Assembly: GCA_038734945.1 (NCBI GenBank)
Contig: JAVYOA010000001.1
Coordinates: forward strand, 124,001-188,000
DNA from: Fervidicoccaceae archaeon
GTDB lineage: Archaea; Thermoproteota; Thermoprotei_A; Sulfolobales; Fervidicoccaceae
DNA: 64,000 nt
Reading direction: 5' to 3'
Shown: positions 23,697 to 31,994 of the stretch, one piece after another
Layout: each line of letters starts with the position of its first letter
Position numbering within the stretch: position 1 is the stretch's first letter
Translations under genes and position numbers: made by a program
The notes under the pieces: generated by a model
The model's database searches: none
The model's input: only the letters and a program-made list of their open reading frames with translations
Told to the model about the DNA's origin: nothing

Positions 23697-24229
23697 TAGG
23701 GCATTCTGAACATTTTTGGTAATCTAACTCCTCTCTGACCTTGATAATCTCCTATATAGGGCTTTTCAACTGGAGTAAGAAGTCTAGCAAATATTAGATG
23801 AGCAAATCTGTCTCCGGAATGTAGTTTTATTGGAAAAGATCCCCCAACTACTTCAATAGTTATGTTTCCCTCAAAACCAGCATCCACAATTGTTGGTGGG
23901 GCCAGTATTCCCAGCCTCGCATATGTGCTTCTGAGATTGACAAACGCCATTATGTCATCTGGAAGCTTTATGAATTCCATTGTATTTAAGAGAACCCTCT
24001 CGTTGGGCATTATTATGAAGCTGTCCCCCCTGATTATTTCATAGTAGCTTCCTGGATCTAGATCTCTATCCCTTGTATCAACAGGAATGGAGCTAGGCTT
24101 TAGCTTTGCTATTTCGTTTGAGAGCCTTAAGTCTATTCCATTTTCTCTTACAATTTCTTCATCATATGGCTCTATGTATATTCTTCCTGTTTTTATGTAG
24201 TATCTCAGATCTCGATCTCCCAGTATCAT
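23696..24229 (-). CDS. dcd: dCTP deaminase
   Basis: The 177-residue enzyme from ATG 24229 (a longer frame starts at 24283) belongs to the trimeric dUTPase/dCTP deaminase fold. [17 protein letters not shown] is the standard archaeal start, and [30 protein letters not shown] holds the catalytic Glu and the nucleotide-contacting residues. It makes dUTP for dTMP synthesis. It lies beside the candidate origin and is transcribed towards it. Confidence 0.92.
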   Translation of the reverse strand: MILGDRDLRYYIKTGRIYIEPYDEEIVRENGIDLRLSNEIAKLKPSSIPVDTRDRDLDPGSYYEIIRGDSFIIMPNERVLLNTMEFIKLPDDIMAFVNLRSTYARLGILAPPTIVDAGFEGNITIEVVGGSFPIKLHSGDRFAHLIFARLLTPVEKPYIGDYQGQRGVRLPKMFRMP

Positions 24230-24304
24230 GTTGTAATTCCCCCTACTTTTGAAAACATATCCTAAAAAATTGGATATTAACACTTGATAATGCTTTTTGA
24301 GAAG

Positions 24305-25342
24305 TTATGGTAGGTTTGCTTTGAGAACTCTCATTACATTTTCAAATGCTATTTTCTTCAGATCCTTGTCATCGAATCCCTTTTCAGAGAGCTTGCTGTA
24401 TAGATTGGGAAGCCTATCAATGCTTTCAAATCCTTCTGGTGCAGGAAGACCTAAAAGGCCTAGAAAGTCAGTCCCTATAGCAAGAATATCAGTTCCAAAA
24501 TTTTCCTTTACATGCACGAAGTGATTTATGAGATCCTCCATGCTTGGCCTCTGCTTATTAGATATAAGCGGCCCTATTGCCGAGATTCCCAATACTCCAT
24601 TATTTTTATAAAGCATTTCAAGAATCTCATCATCGACGTTCCTGGATCTGTCTACAATTTTTCTCACATTTGCATGACTTATTATCATGGGCTTCTTGCT
24701 CGCTGAAAGAGCATCCATGACCGTTCTCTTGCTAGCATGGGCCAAATCCACGATTATTCCCAGTCTGTTTGCAGTTCTTATGAGCTCTTCTCCATCACTC
24801 GTTAATCCCAAATCCTTCTTTGAAGTGCAGCCAGTGCCATATTTGTTCTGATAGTTCCAGGTGATTCCTATGCTTCTCAGACCGAGCTTTTTCAATACTA
24901 CCAAGTCATAGGGCTCATCGATGGGCTCAGCTCCCTCCATATGCAAAAGAAAGCACACCACATCTTCCTTCAAGCATCTTTCCGCATCCTCATAAGTTTC
25001 CACAAATTTTATTCCATATGCTTCAGCCATCTTGTAGTAAATAGATATGTGCTCCCAGAGTATGGATTGAGGAACTCTATACTTTGTGGCTGGCATCCAG
25101 CTGCCGTAGAGCTCCTTTAGAGCTCTTGATTCCTCTGGGCTGAAGCTCTCAATTCCGGTGAAAATGGCTGAAAACACTATTTTTACTCCAGCCTTCCTGT
25201 ACTTTGGAATGTCTGCATCTCTTCCTGGAATGTCCTCAGAGAAGTCTCCAAGTGGTGCTCCCCCTCCATGATAGAGGAAGTATGCCGAGACATCCTCATG
25301 TAGATCTATGGATGGATAAAAGAAAGGAGATTCCAAAGACAT
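24305..25342 (-). CDS. membrane dipeptidase family (M19) zinc peptidase
   Basis: The 345-residue TIM-barrel metallopeptidase has zinc ligands at H-x-D in PSIDLHEDVSAYF, Glu in LLHMEGAEP, and His in VDLAHASKRT and MIISHANVR. FAEN-like C-terminal sequence is also typical. It hydrolyses dipeptides and suits the peptide-import systems at 25.5 and 33.9 kb. No signal peptide is seen, so it acts in the cytoplasm. Confidence 0.9.
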   Translation of the reverse strand: MSLESPFFYPSIDLHEDVSAYFLYHGGGAPLGDFSEDIPGRDADIPKYRKAGVKIVFSAIFTGIESFSPEESRALKELYGSWMPATKYRVPQSILWEHISIYYKMAEAYGIKFVETYEDAERCLKEDVVCFLLHMEGAEPIDEPYDLVVLKKLGLRSIGITWNYQNKYGTGCTSKKDLGLTSDGEELIRTANRLGIIVDLAHASKRTVMDALSASKKPMIISHANVRKIVDRSRNVDDEILEMLYKNNGVLGISAIGPLISNKQRPSMEDLINHFVHVKENFGTDILAIGTDFLGLLGLPAPEGFESIDRLPNLYSKLSEKGFDDKDLKKIAFENVMRVLKANLP

Positions 25343-25456
25343 TTTCAGTACAACTCCTATTTTTAATAATTTTAAATATTGCTAGTTAGATATAAAACTT
25401 CCTTTTAAAGTTCAGCGTGAAGAATCAGGAATAATTTTCAAACTTCTAAGATTATA

Positions 25457-25499
25457 ATAAATTTTAAATATTACAAAAAGGGATTTCTCGTTTGAGGTG
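25457..25499 (+). promoter_or_regulatory. promoter and SD of the APC permease
   Basis: AAATTTTAAATATT at about 25458-25471 is a TATA-type box and GAGGTG (25494-25499) is the SD nine bases before ATG 25509. An almost identical AATTTTAAATATT lies at 25368-25380, where it can serve the divergent M19 gene. Confidence 0.45.
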
Positions 25500-25508
25500 T
25501 TTTTTTAG

Positions 25509-26960
25509 ATGTCATTGAAAAGAGTTCTCACATGGTATCATGTGCTAGCCCTAGGAGTAGCTGGAATTGTAGGAACGAGCTGGGTCTACCTAAACACTAC
25601 CTTCTATGATCTCTATGGACCAGGATCTGTTATATTGGGCTACTTAATAGCCACTGTTATGGCCTCTCTAATAGCTCTAGCATATTCAGAGATGTCAACT
25701 ACAATTCCAAGAGAGGGGGGAGAGGTAGCATTTGTATTTCCAGCAATAGGTGCAGCAGGATCGTTCTTCATTGCTTGGATGTTTCTGCTGGGGATGCTCG
25801 CTGCTGCCCTATCCTTCTACTTTGTTGGACTTCCCTACCTTCTCAGCTGGATATTCCCTCAGCTCAACACATTTCCGCTCTATGAAGTTGCTGGCTTTCC
25901 TGTATATCTTCCATGGATAATAGTGGGTTTGGCAGGAGCGCTTACGATATTCGCGATGAACTACTTCAGCGTTAAGCTCACCGGCCATGTCCAAACAATA
26001 CTGTTCATATTGTTGGTGCTCACAGGAGTTATAATGATAATAGTCGCAGCTCTTCGAGGCTCTCTGCAGAATTTCGAGCCGCCTTTCAAGCCTGGATCAA
26101 ATCCAGGAGTGAACGCCTTCAGGTTTGCACTAATAGGAATAGGCTATCTCTCTGGCTTCGAAACACTGCCAATGATAGCTGAGGAGACGAAAGTAGAAGT
26201 GAAGAAGTTTGGATACCTAGTAGCTCTGAGCGCAGTTCTAGCTGGATTGTGGTACATGACCATGATGTTTGTAGGAGCAACTCTGATGCCTTGGCAAGGA
26301 TCCTCAACAGCAGCCCCTCATGGCCTCATAGATGAGCTGAACATGATACATCCAGGTTTGGGCTATGTGGCTTGGCTCGCCTCCTTCTTGGGCTTAGTAA
26401 CATCATGGATACCTGCTATGCTAACCATATCGAGAATGATCTATGCCCTGGCAAGAGGAGGCCTATTTCCAAAGCAATTCGAGAAGCTCAGTCCCAAATA
26501 TAATGTCCCAACAAATGCCCTGATCTTTGTTCTGCTGGTCTCAGTGGTACTTGGGCTTCTGGGAAGGAAGGGGCTTGTTTGGTTCCTCGATGTTGGAGGG
26601 GTCTCTCTCGGTGTGTGCTGGTTAACAGCAACGCTTTCCATGCTCATAACAAGAAGAAGATATCCCCAGCTAAAGAGGCCCTTCGCAGTTCCATATCCAT
26701 TCATTATCGGAGGAATAGCGCTGATAATTGGACTCACTGTAGTTATCACTCCCCTCATTCCTGGCACAGATGTGAGCTTGGTGTGGCCCTACGAATATGT
26801 TCTGCTAATAGTTTGGGTGCTTTTAGGAATTCTACTGTACTTTGGCTACGTTAGAGGGAGGATCAGGGAAATCGGTTTGGAGAACGTGGCTAGAGGGCTC
26901 CTCGGCGAATATTACGATCAGATTTTCGGAGCGAAGAAGGAGGAGCCCAAAAAACAATGA
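25509..26960 (+). CDS. APC-family amino acid permease
   Basis: The 483-residue protein is almost entirely hydrophobic with about 12 membrane segments. The family hallmark GVAGIVGTSWVYL in helix 1 corresponds to the unwound substrate-binding stretch, and the EMSTTIPREGGEVAFVFPAIG segment at helix 2/loop is typical. GYLSGFETLPMIAEETK matches helix 6-7. It is a secondary amino-acid transporter of unknown specificity, transcribed singly. Confidence 0.9.
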   Translation: MSLKRVLTWYHVLALGVAGIVGTSWVYLNTTFYDLYGPGSVILGYLIATVMASLIALAYSEMSTTIPREGGEVAFVFPAIGAAGSFFIAWMFLLGMLAAALSFYFVGLPYLLSWIFPQLNTFPLYEVAGFPVYLPWIIVGLAGALTIFAMNYFSVKLTGHVQTILFILLVLTGVIMIIVAALRGSLQNFEPPFKPGSNPGVNAFRFALIGIGYLSGFETLPMIAEETKVEVKKFGYLVALSAVLAGLWYMTMMFVGATLMPWQGSSTAAPHGLIDELNMIHPGLGYVAWLASFLGLVTSWIPAMLTISRMIYALARGGLFPKQFEKLSPKYNVPTNALIFVLLVSVVLGLLGRKGLVWFLDVGGVSLGVCWLTATLSMLITRRRYPQLKRPFAVPYPFIIGGIALIIGLTVVITPLIPGTDVSLVWPYEYVLLIVWVLLGILLYFGYVRGRIREIGLENVARGLLGEYYDQIFGAKKEEPKKQ

Positions 26961-27036
26961 TTTTTTAATTTATTCTGCTGGGCATTTCAAACCGCTTCAA
27001 TAGCAGCTGTTAGCGGGAAAAGAGCAAGATAAAATC

Positions 27037-27071
27037 CTTTTTTAACTGGGGAGTTAACAACAGATTTAAAT
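27037..27071 (+). promoter_or_regulatory. promoter region of the 27125 membrane-protein operon with palindromic site
   Basis: CTTTTTTAACT (27037-27047) is TATA-like and overlaps the second copy of the 17-bp inverted repeat (27042-27058). A further TATA-like GATTTAAAT follows at about 27063-27071. A protein bound to the repeat would cover the promoter, so repression is the simplest reading. Confidence 0.45.
27042..27058. repeat. inverted repeat copy 2 (TTAACT-GGGG-AGTTAAC)
   Basis: This is the reverse-orientation match (17 identical bases) to the repeat at 23492-23509 in the candidate origin. Six- to seven-base arms flank GGGG. Confidence 0.6.
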
Positions 27072-27124
27072 TCAACCTTCTCTCAAAACATCTTGAGCTC
27101 TAGCTTCTTCAGGAGCTGAGAAAC

Positions 27125-27400
27125 ATGAAGAATGAGCAAGTGGCAGCCTATATCCTCATAGCATCAGGCATCTTCCTCATATTCTTCGCTGCTTATTTGG
27201 CCTACAGCGATTACAAAACATATGCTCCTTCAGTAATAGGATCCAACGTGAACGACGTTCTCTCCTCCGTTATTTCCTCCCTGCTGGTTCTGGCCATGAA
27301 GCTTGGCTATCTCGGGATTCTTGTGTGGGGAGGATCCCTCGTGACGAAATACGGCATACAGCTCTTGCTTGGAGTTAGGAGGGAAATTCCAAGGCAATAA
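27125..27400 (+). CDS. small membrane protein, two TM segments
   Basis: The 91-residue protein has hydrophobic segments at about 8-27 and 47-72 and a basic C-terminus (RREIPRQ), so both ends are probably inside. No family is recognised. It is first of three short membrane-protein genes read together. Its promoter overlaps the inverted repeat shared with the candidate origin. Confidence 0.68.
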   Translation: MKNEQVAAYILIASGIFLIFFAAYLAYSDYKTYAPSVIGSNVNDVLSSVISSLLVLAMKLGYLGILVWGGSLVTKYGIQLLLGVRREIPRQ

Positions 27401-27414
27401 AGGGCTGCATAAAA

Positions 27415-27792
27415 ATGTATGGTCCAGCCAAGTATGCTATTGTAATAGTCACGGCAGCCCTGCTAGCCTATATGCTCATCCCTCTTGCCATTCTATTCCT
27501 TGAAGTCAGGGAAAATCCAAATGCCATCGGTCTCGAGCTTAAACCCCTGGAGGTCCTGGAAAATCAAAGCGTTGTTGTGGAGGTAATATACAAACATGAA
27601 ATATCGGTAACTTTCAACAATCTCACTATAGTGATTGCTGGGAGCACAATTAGCTTTGGAGACGTGAGAGAGGGGATCTATGAAAGGAATATAACCATTC
27701 CCCTCTCCGCATTAGAGGGAAAAAGCAGCACAAAGATAAGTTTTGTTCTAGCAGGAATATATCCAGTCACAATGGAAGTGCAGGGAAAATGA
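27415..27792 (+). CDS. membrane-anchored extracytoplasmic beta-domain protein
   Basis: The 125-residue protein has one N-terminal membrane segment (about 6-28) and then a single Ig-like beta domain of ~90 residues with NLT and NIT sequons. No cysteines or catalytic motif are visible. Its end overlaps the next gene by 4 bp. It is probably a small surface or periplasmic-side subunit of a membrane complex with its neighbours; function unknown. Confidence 0.68.
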   Translation: MYGPAKYAIVIVTAALLAYMLIPLAILFLEVRENPNAIGLELKPLEVLENQSVVVEVIYKHEISVTFNNLTIVIAGSTISFGDVREGIYERNITIPLSALEGKSSTKISFVLAGIYPVTMEVQGK

Positions 27793-28214
27793 GCACAGCC
27801 ATGAGAATTTTCAGAGGAATATTGCTTGGGACTTTAACAGGGCTTCTCTACTATGCTGTGTTCTTTCTCCTCATACCAATGCTTCTGCGCTACTACAACA
27901 TTCCAACAGAGGAAGCACCCAGCTTCAGCTCCTCATACCTTCTTCTGGCCCTTGCTCTCATAATAACAATGGAGATAGCAGCCTCTGCACTCCGATTTCC
28001 CCTCTCTCTTCCCCTTTACCTAGCCTCTGCTGCTCTAGCTCTTTACATAATGGGTAGCATAGTTAGCTGGGGGAAGGCATCAGTACAAACAGCGATTTCT
28101 GGAGAGAGCATAAGAATAACCGTGGATGCTTCCCCCCTCATAGCAGCGATAGCTGGTGCATCCATTCTTATCGCTCTTCTCTCTGCTCTGGAAATGCTTG
28201 GAAAGGAGAGCTAG
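27789..28214 (+). CDS. small membrane protein, four TM segments
   Basis: The 141-residue protein has hydrophobic stretches near 10-30, 48-68, 72-92 and 115-135. A short polar loop (SGESIRITVDASP) lies between the last two. It overlaps the preceding gene by 4 bp and converges with the pilin-like gene (4-bp overlap). Family unknown. Confidence 0.68.
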   Translation: MSTAMRIFRGILLGTLTGLLYYAVFFLLIPMLLRYYNIPTEEAPSFSSSYLLLALALIITMEIAASALRFPLSLPLYLASAALALYIMGSIVSWGKASVQTAISGESIRITVDASPLIAAIAGASILIALLSALEMLGKES

Positions 28215-29533
28215 GAGGGAGGCGAATAAACGCAGCCTCCCATTAGATCTCCATAATAGGCTGAAACAAGACTTGTGCCACTGTAAATGAGCACTGTAGC
28301 ATTTGCTATGATGGGAGAGAAGCTGGAAGCATCGCTGTAGATAAATGCCTTGAACATTCCAAGGGAGGGATCATATGTAGCATTGTAAACATTGCCACTG
28401 CTATCAACTACAATTACTTTATATCCCTGCTGTATTCCTGTGAAGTAAACATATAGAGGATCCCTGCTCCTTGTAACATAGATGAAATCAAACGAAGTAT
28501 TGGTGCTACTATAGCTCCCAATTCCTATATATGAGACATTTAGGGGAGAAGAATCGCTGTAAGATGCATATGATTGCTGCGATGCTAAAACGAGAGATCC
28601 TATAGCAGCAGAGGAGCCGTTCTTGGCGAGGTAGCTTTCCAGAAGAACTGGAAGGGAAGCAGAAATGGTTTGCCCCTGGCTCAATCCAAGCCACCTGGAA
28701 GTATATACCCATATGCCTGCCTGCATGAAATTGCTGTTCCGAAAATAAACACCAGAGTCGTAGAAGCTGTTCAGGAAAGAGGTGGATCCCGAGAATAGAA
28801 CGTCAGCCGTGCTTCCCTGCATATCTGAGGCGAGAATCCTGGTTACAACATACACTGAAGAGGGAAAGGAAGAGGTATAGCCATATGCTGTGAGATTCAA
28901 ATAAGCCACATTTTCCCCTGAAGGAAGTGTGCTCGTTCCAGAAACAACGAGAGCTCCCGATTTCCAACTCCATGTGCCGGAAACTGGAACTATTTTTTTC
29001 AAAGAAATGGGATCAGACAAAAAATCGTCATAGGCAATGACGTTGTTCTCAACGAGAGATAGAGAGGGGATCCCATAAGAGGGTGGCTGAGCCACCAAGT
29101 ATGGGCTCAGCGGCACAGAAGCCTGGGTACCGCTCAATGTATGCAGAAGGGCAATGACGCTTCCAGGCACAGAGGAAACTCCATTGACAGCTATTATCCT
29201 GCTCTCCCCCGGCCTTATCACTTCACCAATATAGCTGCTCATGAAGGCGCTTCCATCCCCAAATATAACAAGCACTCTCGATATTATTGCGGGCTCTCCA
29301 TAGCGATTCGTTAAGTTCACACTCAATGTCTTGCTCCCCGGATCATATACATATGTTCCAGAAACAGATCTCATCAGATCCAAGCTTCTCTGCAAAATAC
29401 CTTCTCTCTCTATAGTGCCCTTTATGTACAGCACACCGGCCTGGGTCAGGGAGTAGAGGGAGACAAATATTATGAGAGAGGCAACTATCAGAAAGAGAAT
29501 AGATATGAGTCCAGAGATCCCCCTCTCCCCCAA
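28211..29533 (-). CDS. large pilin-like/adhesin secreted protein
   Basis: The 440-residue protein starts GERGISGLISILFLIVASLI, which has the form of an archaeal class III (type IV pilin-like) signal: basic GERG, then a hydrophobic helix that would be cleaved near G5 and packed in a filament core. The rest is Ser/Tyr/Thr-rich beta sequence, much larger than a usual archaeal pilin, with a final CVYSPPS. It may be a pilus tip adhesin or a pseudopilin-anchored surface protein. No prepilin peptidase is in the window. Confidence 0.75.
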   Translation of the reverse strand: MGERGISGLISILFLIVASLIIFVSLYSLTQAGVLYIKGTIEREGILQRSLDLMRSVSGTYVYDPGSKTLSVNLTNRYGEPAIISRVLVIFGDGSAFMSSYIGEVIRPGESRIIAVNGVSSVPGSVIALLHTLSGTQASVPLSPYLVAQPPSYGIPSLSLVENNVIAYDDFLSDPISLKKIVPVSGTWSWKSGALVVSGTSTLPSGENVAYLNLTAYGYTSSFPSSVYVVTRILASDMQGSTADVLFSGSTSFLNSFYDSGVYFRNSNFMQAGIWVYTSRWLGLSQGQTISASLPVLLESYLAKNGSSAAIGSLVLASQQSYASYSDSSPLNVSYIGIGSYSSTNTSFDFIYVTRSRDPLYVYFTGIQQGYKVIVVDSSGNVYNATYDPSLGMFKAFIYSDASSFSPIIANATVLIYSGTSLVSAYYGDLMGGCVYSPPS

Positions 29534-29844
29534 AAGCCATCTCCCAGAAAACTTTTATTCTCCTTCCTCTATTAAAATCCTTGGACTTCGCGAAGAATGA
29601 TGAGTGTGGCGGTCTCCGAGCCCAAAAGGCAATGAGAGGACATTCAGGAGCCCTTGCTGAGCTTCGCTTGAAATTTCCAAACAACTAGAACAAAATTAGA
29701 CTCAAGAACGGAAGAAAAGGAGATCTGAAGTACCAACCAAACTTCTATTTTTCTCCCCAAACATTATAAAAATATTCTCAAAAATTTGAGCTGATACGCT
29801 TATTTTGCTCTCAACAATCAATTTTCAGAAAAAGGTCTTCTCAC
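29534..29844. other. 311-bp intergenic region with C/D box sRNA candidate and guaB promoter
   Basis: This gene-free stretch holds the sRNA candidate at 29590-29667 with its own TATA-like box (about 29564-29573). AT-rich promoter-like sequence for guaB follows (ATTATAAAAATATT at 29764-29777). I see no further coding sequence. Confidence 0.6.
29590..29667 (+). ncRNA. C/D box sRNA candidate
   Basis: A terminal stem GCGAAG (29590-29595) / CTTCGC (29662-29667) closes on a perfect C box ATGATGA (29597-29603) and D box CTGA (29657-29660), i.e. a kink-turn. Inside are a degenerate D' (CCGA, 29616-29619) and C'-like AATGAGA (29631-29637). Guide regions would be GTGTGGCGGTCT before D' and CATTCAGGAGCCCTTG before D. 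TATA-like CTATTAAAA lies about 25 bases upstream. It probably directs 2'-O-methylation of rRNA or tRNA. Targets were not searched. Confidence 0.62.
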
Positions 29845-30915
29845 ATGCCTGGCTTTCTCAAGAAGCTGGAAGAAGCAGATCTCGCACTTTCCTTCGAAGA
29901 CGTCCTTCTGCTCCCGTCCTACAGTGATGTAAGCTTCAGTGAAATTGAAACATCGACACTGATACCTCCAAGCCTGAAGCTATCTATCCCAATACTCAGC
30001 TCTCCAATGGACACAGTTACAGGGAGAGAAGTTGCTCTCATCCTTGGCTCCATGGGAGGGCTGGGAGTGCTCCCCAGAAACATCCTCCCAGATGCTGCTA
30101 TTTCAATAATTAAGGAAGCAAGAGAGAGGGGAATTCCAATTGCAGCAGCAGTTGGTCCGAGGGATACTGAGCTGGCAAGAAAGCTAATCGACGAGGAAGT
30201 AAGCTGCATAGTTATAGACTCAGCCCATGGACACAGCAAGAGCGTCATAGAGATGACAGCAGAACTCTCCAGATCGGATGTTCCAATAATTTCTGGAAAC
30301 ATAGTAACTGCTGATGCAGCATTAGCTCTGGTCGAGGCTGGAGCTTCAGGACTGAGAGTAGGAATAGGCCCAGGACATGCTTGCACTACTAGGGAAATAG
30401 CAGGAATTGGCTGCCCCCAGCTCACTGCAATAGCTAGAGTTGCTGATGCTGTCTCAGATTCAGATATGGAGGTAGCTGTAATAGCCGATGGAGGTTTTGA
30501 AAAGCCGGCAGATCTCGTTAAAGCAATCGCTGTGGGAGCAGATGCCATCATGCTTGGCTATCTCATAGCATCTAGCCTTGAGGCCCCTGGTGAGAGGGTT
30601 GAGTTGAATGGAAAGTGCTACAAGCGCTATAGAGGGATGGGGAGCCAAGGGGCACTGCAATCCGGCTCCTCTAGATACGGCGAATTCAAAAGAGTTCCTG
30701 AGGGGGTGGAAGGATTAATAGAATGCAGAGGGAGCCTCTCAAGCATAATCGATTTTCTCCTCGGCGGTCTGAAGCAGGGCATGGGATACGTGGGGGCCAG
30801 GAACCTGAGTGAACTTAAGGAGAAAGCCAAGCTGGTGAGAATAACCCCCTCATCCTTCAGAGAGGGAGGACCGAGAGGAATGCTGAGGGATGGGGAATGG
30901 GATGCTTTGAAATAG
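29845..30915 (+). CDS. guaB: IMP dehydrogenase lacking CBS domains
   Basis: The 356-residue TIM-barrel enzyme has LSFEDVLLLP at the N-terminus and ISSPMDTVTG-like LSSPMDTVTG (51-60). The catalytic loop GIGPGHACTTREIAG carries C180 and T182. The flap is YRGMGSQGALQSGSSRYG. It oxidises IMP to XMP. There is no CBS insert between the barrel strands, so regulation by adenine nucleotides through CBS is absent. GMP reductase is less likely because of the operon with guaA. It overlaps the amidohydrolase gene by 19 bp. Confidence 0.9.
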   Translation: MPGFLKKLEEADLALSFEDVLLLPSYSDVSFSEIETSTLIPPSLKLSIPILSSPMDTVTGREVALILGSMGGLGVLPRNILPDAAISIIKEARERGIPIAAAVGPRDTELARKLIDEEVSCIVIDSAHGHSKSVIEMTAELSRSDVPIISGNIVTADAALALVEAGASGLRVGIGPGHACTTREIAGIGCPQLTAIARVADAVSDSDMEVAVIADGGFEKPADLVKAIAVGADAIMLGYLIASSLEAPGERVELNGKCYKRYRGMGSQGALQSGSSRYGEFKRVPEGVEGLIECRGSLSSIIDFLLGGLKQGMGYVGARNLSELKEKAKLVRITPSSFREGGPRGMLRDGEWDALK

Positions 30916-31994
30916 AGGAGCTATTTCAAGGAAGAAAAGTAATTACAGAAGCCACATTCTGCCTTCCTGGAAAGGCCTCTGGAAGCTTCAGATCAGCAAT
31001 CTCTCCCGGACTCAGCGATGCTCACGCGCATCCCCAGGTAATTGATGTAGGGGAAAAGGGAATATGGAGAGATAGCTATGAGTGGATCAGCAGAAGAAAG
31101 CTAAGAATAAGAGAGGGGGATCTGAGGAAGGATCCAATATTATCATCTAAGTTAGCTTCCATTGCACTTAAGCTCTCCGCTCTTGATGGTGTAACCCTCA
31201 TAGCACTAACAGGAAGCATATATGGGAACATCTTGGCCATAAGGAAAGAAAGCCTTCGCCCCAGGACAATCCTATTCCCCACCGTCATGGATAGAGAAGG
31301 CTGGATAAGTTTGGAGGAAGCGAGAACGATATTCGGATCCCATGCTAATTTAGATGGAGGAACAATCAAGCTGGGAATATTTCTCCACTCTCTGGGATTC
31401 ACAAGGAGAGAAGCAGTCAAAGAAGCGATCTTGCTGAGCAGAAAAAACAACCTTCCAGTAGCACTCCACCTGAGCGAGGGAAAGAAAGAGGCATTTAAGC
31501 TCAAAGAGATGCTCGGAGAAAACGCTGGTGGCCTAATAGCAGTTCACTGCCTAGAGGAGCCCGAGGAATGCAGGGAGCTTGGACTAAAAATAGTATCCTG
31601 TCCACTCAGCAACATCTACCTATACGGGAGAACCTTAACATCTCCCGATCTATTCGATGCTCTGGGAAGCGACTGGCCCCTGATCACAGGAACTATGAGG
31701 GACGTCCTCTCAATCTCCACCTCACTTTTTGGCTTCAGCGAGCAGCTTCTTGGGAAGGCAACTTTAGGAGGTTATGAGCTCTTCAGCATTCCTGCCTCAA
31801 ACGACATCTCACTGTACGATGAATCACTAATTGATGTCGCCTCCGGCAGAGCGAGACCAAAAATGGTTCTTGTTAATGGAAGGGAGACAGTTGTAGAGGG
31901 AAAATTGGATGGAATTGATCGAGAAGAGGTTGAGAAAGAAGCAAGGGAGGTCATAGAGGAGGCCTTTAGCCTCTACGGAAGTGATTCCTCATGA
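30897..31994 (+). CDS. amidohydrolase (deaminase-like) between guaB and guaA
   Basis: The 365-residue amidohydrolase-superfamily protein has HxH in SDAHAHPQ (about 42-44), His in VALHLSEGK, His in IAVHCLEEP and the metal Asp in GSDWPL: the mononuclear deaminase-type ligand set. The N- and C-terminal strands form the usual small beta domain. It overlaps guaB by 19 bp and guaA by 4 bp, so the three are coexpressed. A purine or pterin deaminase (e.g. guanine-deaminase-like) is the natural guess from context, but substrate residues are not diagnostic. Confidence 0.82.
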   Translation: MGCFEIEELFQGRKVITEATFCLPGKASGSFRSAISPGLSDAHAHPQVIDVGEKGIWRDSYEWISRRKLRIREGDLRKDPILSSKLASIALKLSALDGVTLIALTGSIYGNILAIRKESLRPRTILFPTVMDREGWISLEEARTIFGSHANLDGGTIKLGIFLHSLGFTRREAVKEAILLSRKNNLPVALHLSEGKKEAFKLKEMLGENAGGLIAVHCLEEPEECRELGLKIVSCPLSNIYLYGRTLTSPDLFDALGSDWPLITGTMRDVLSISTSLFGFSEQLLGKATLGGYELFSIPASNDISLYDESLIDVASGRARPKMVLVNGRETVVEGKLDGIDREEVEKEAREVIEEAFSLYGSDSS

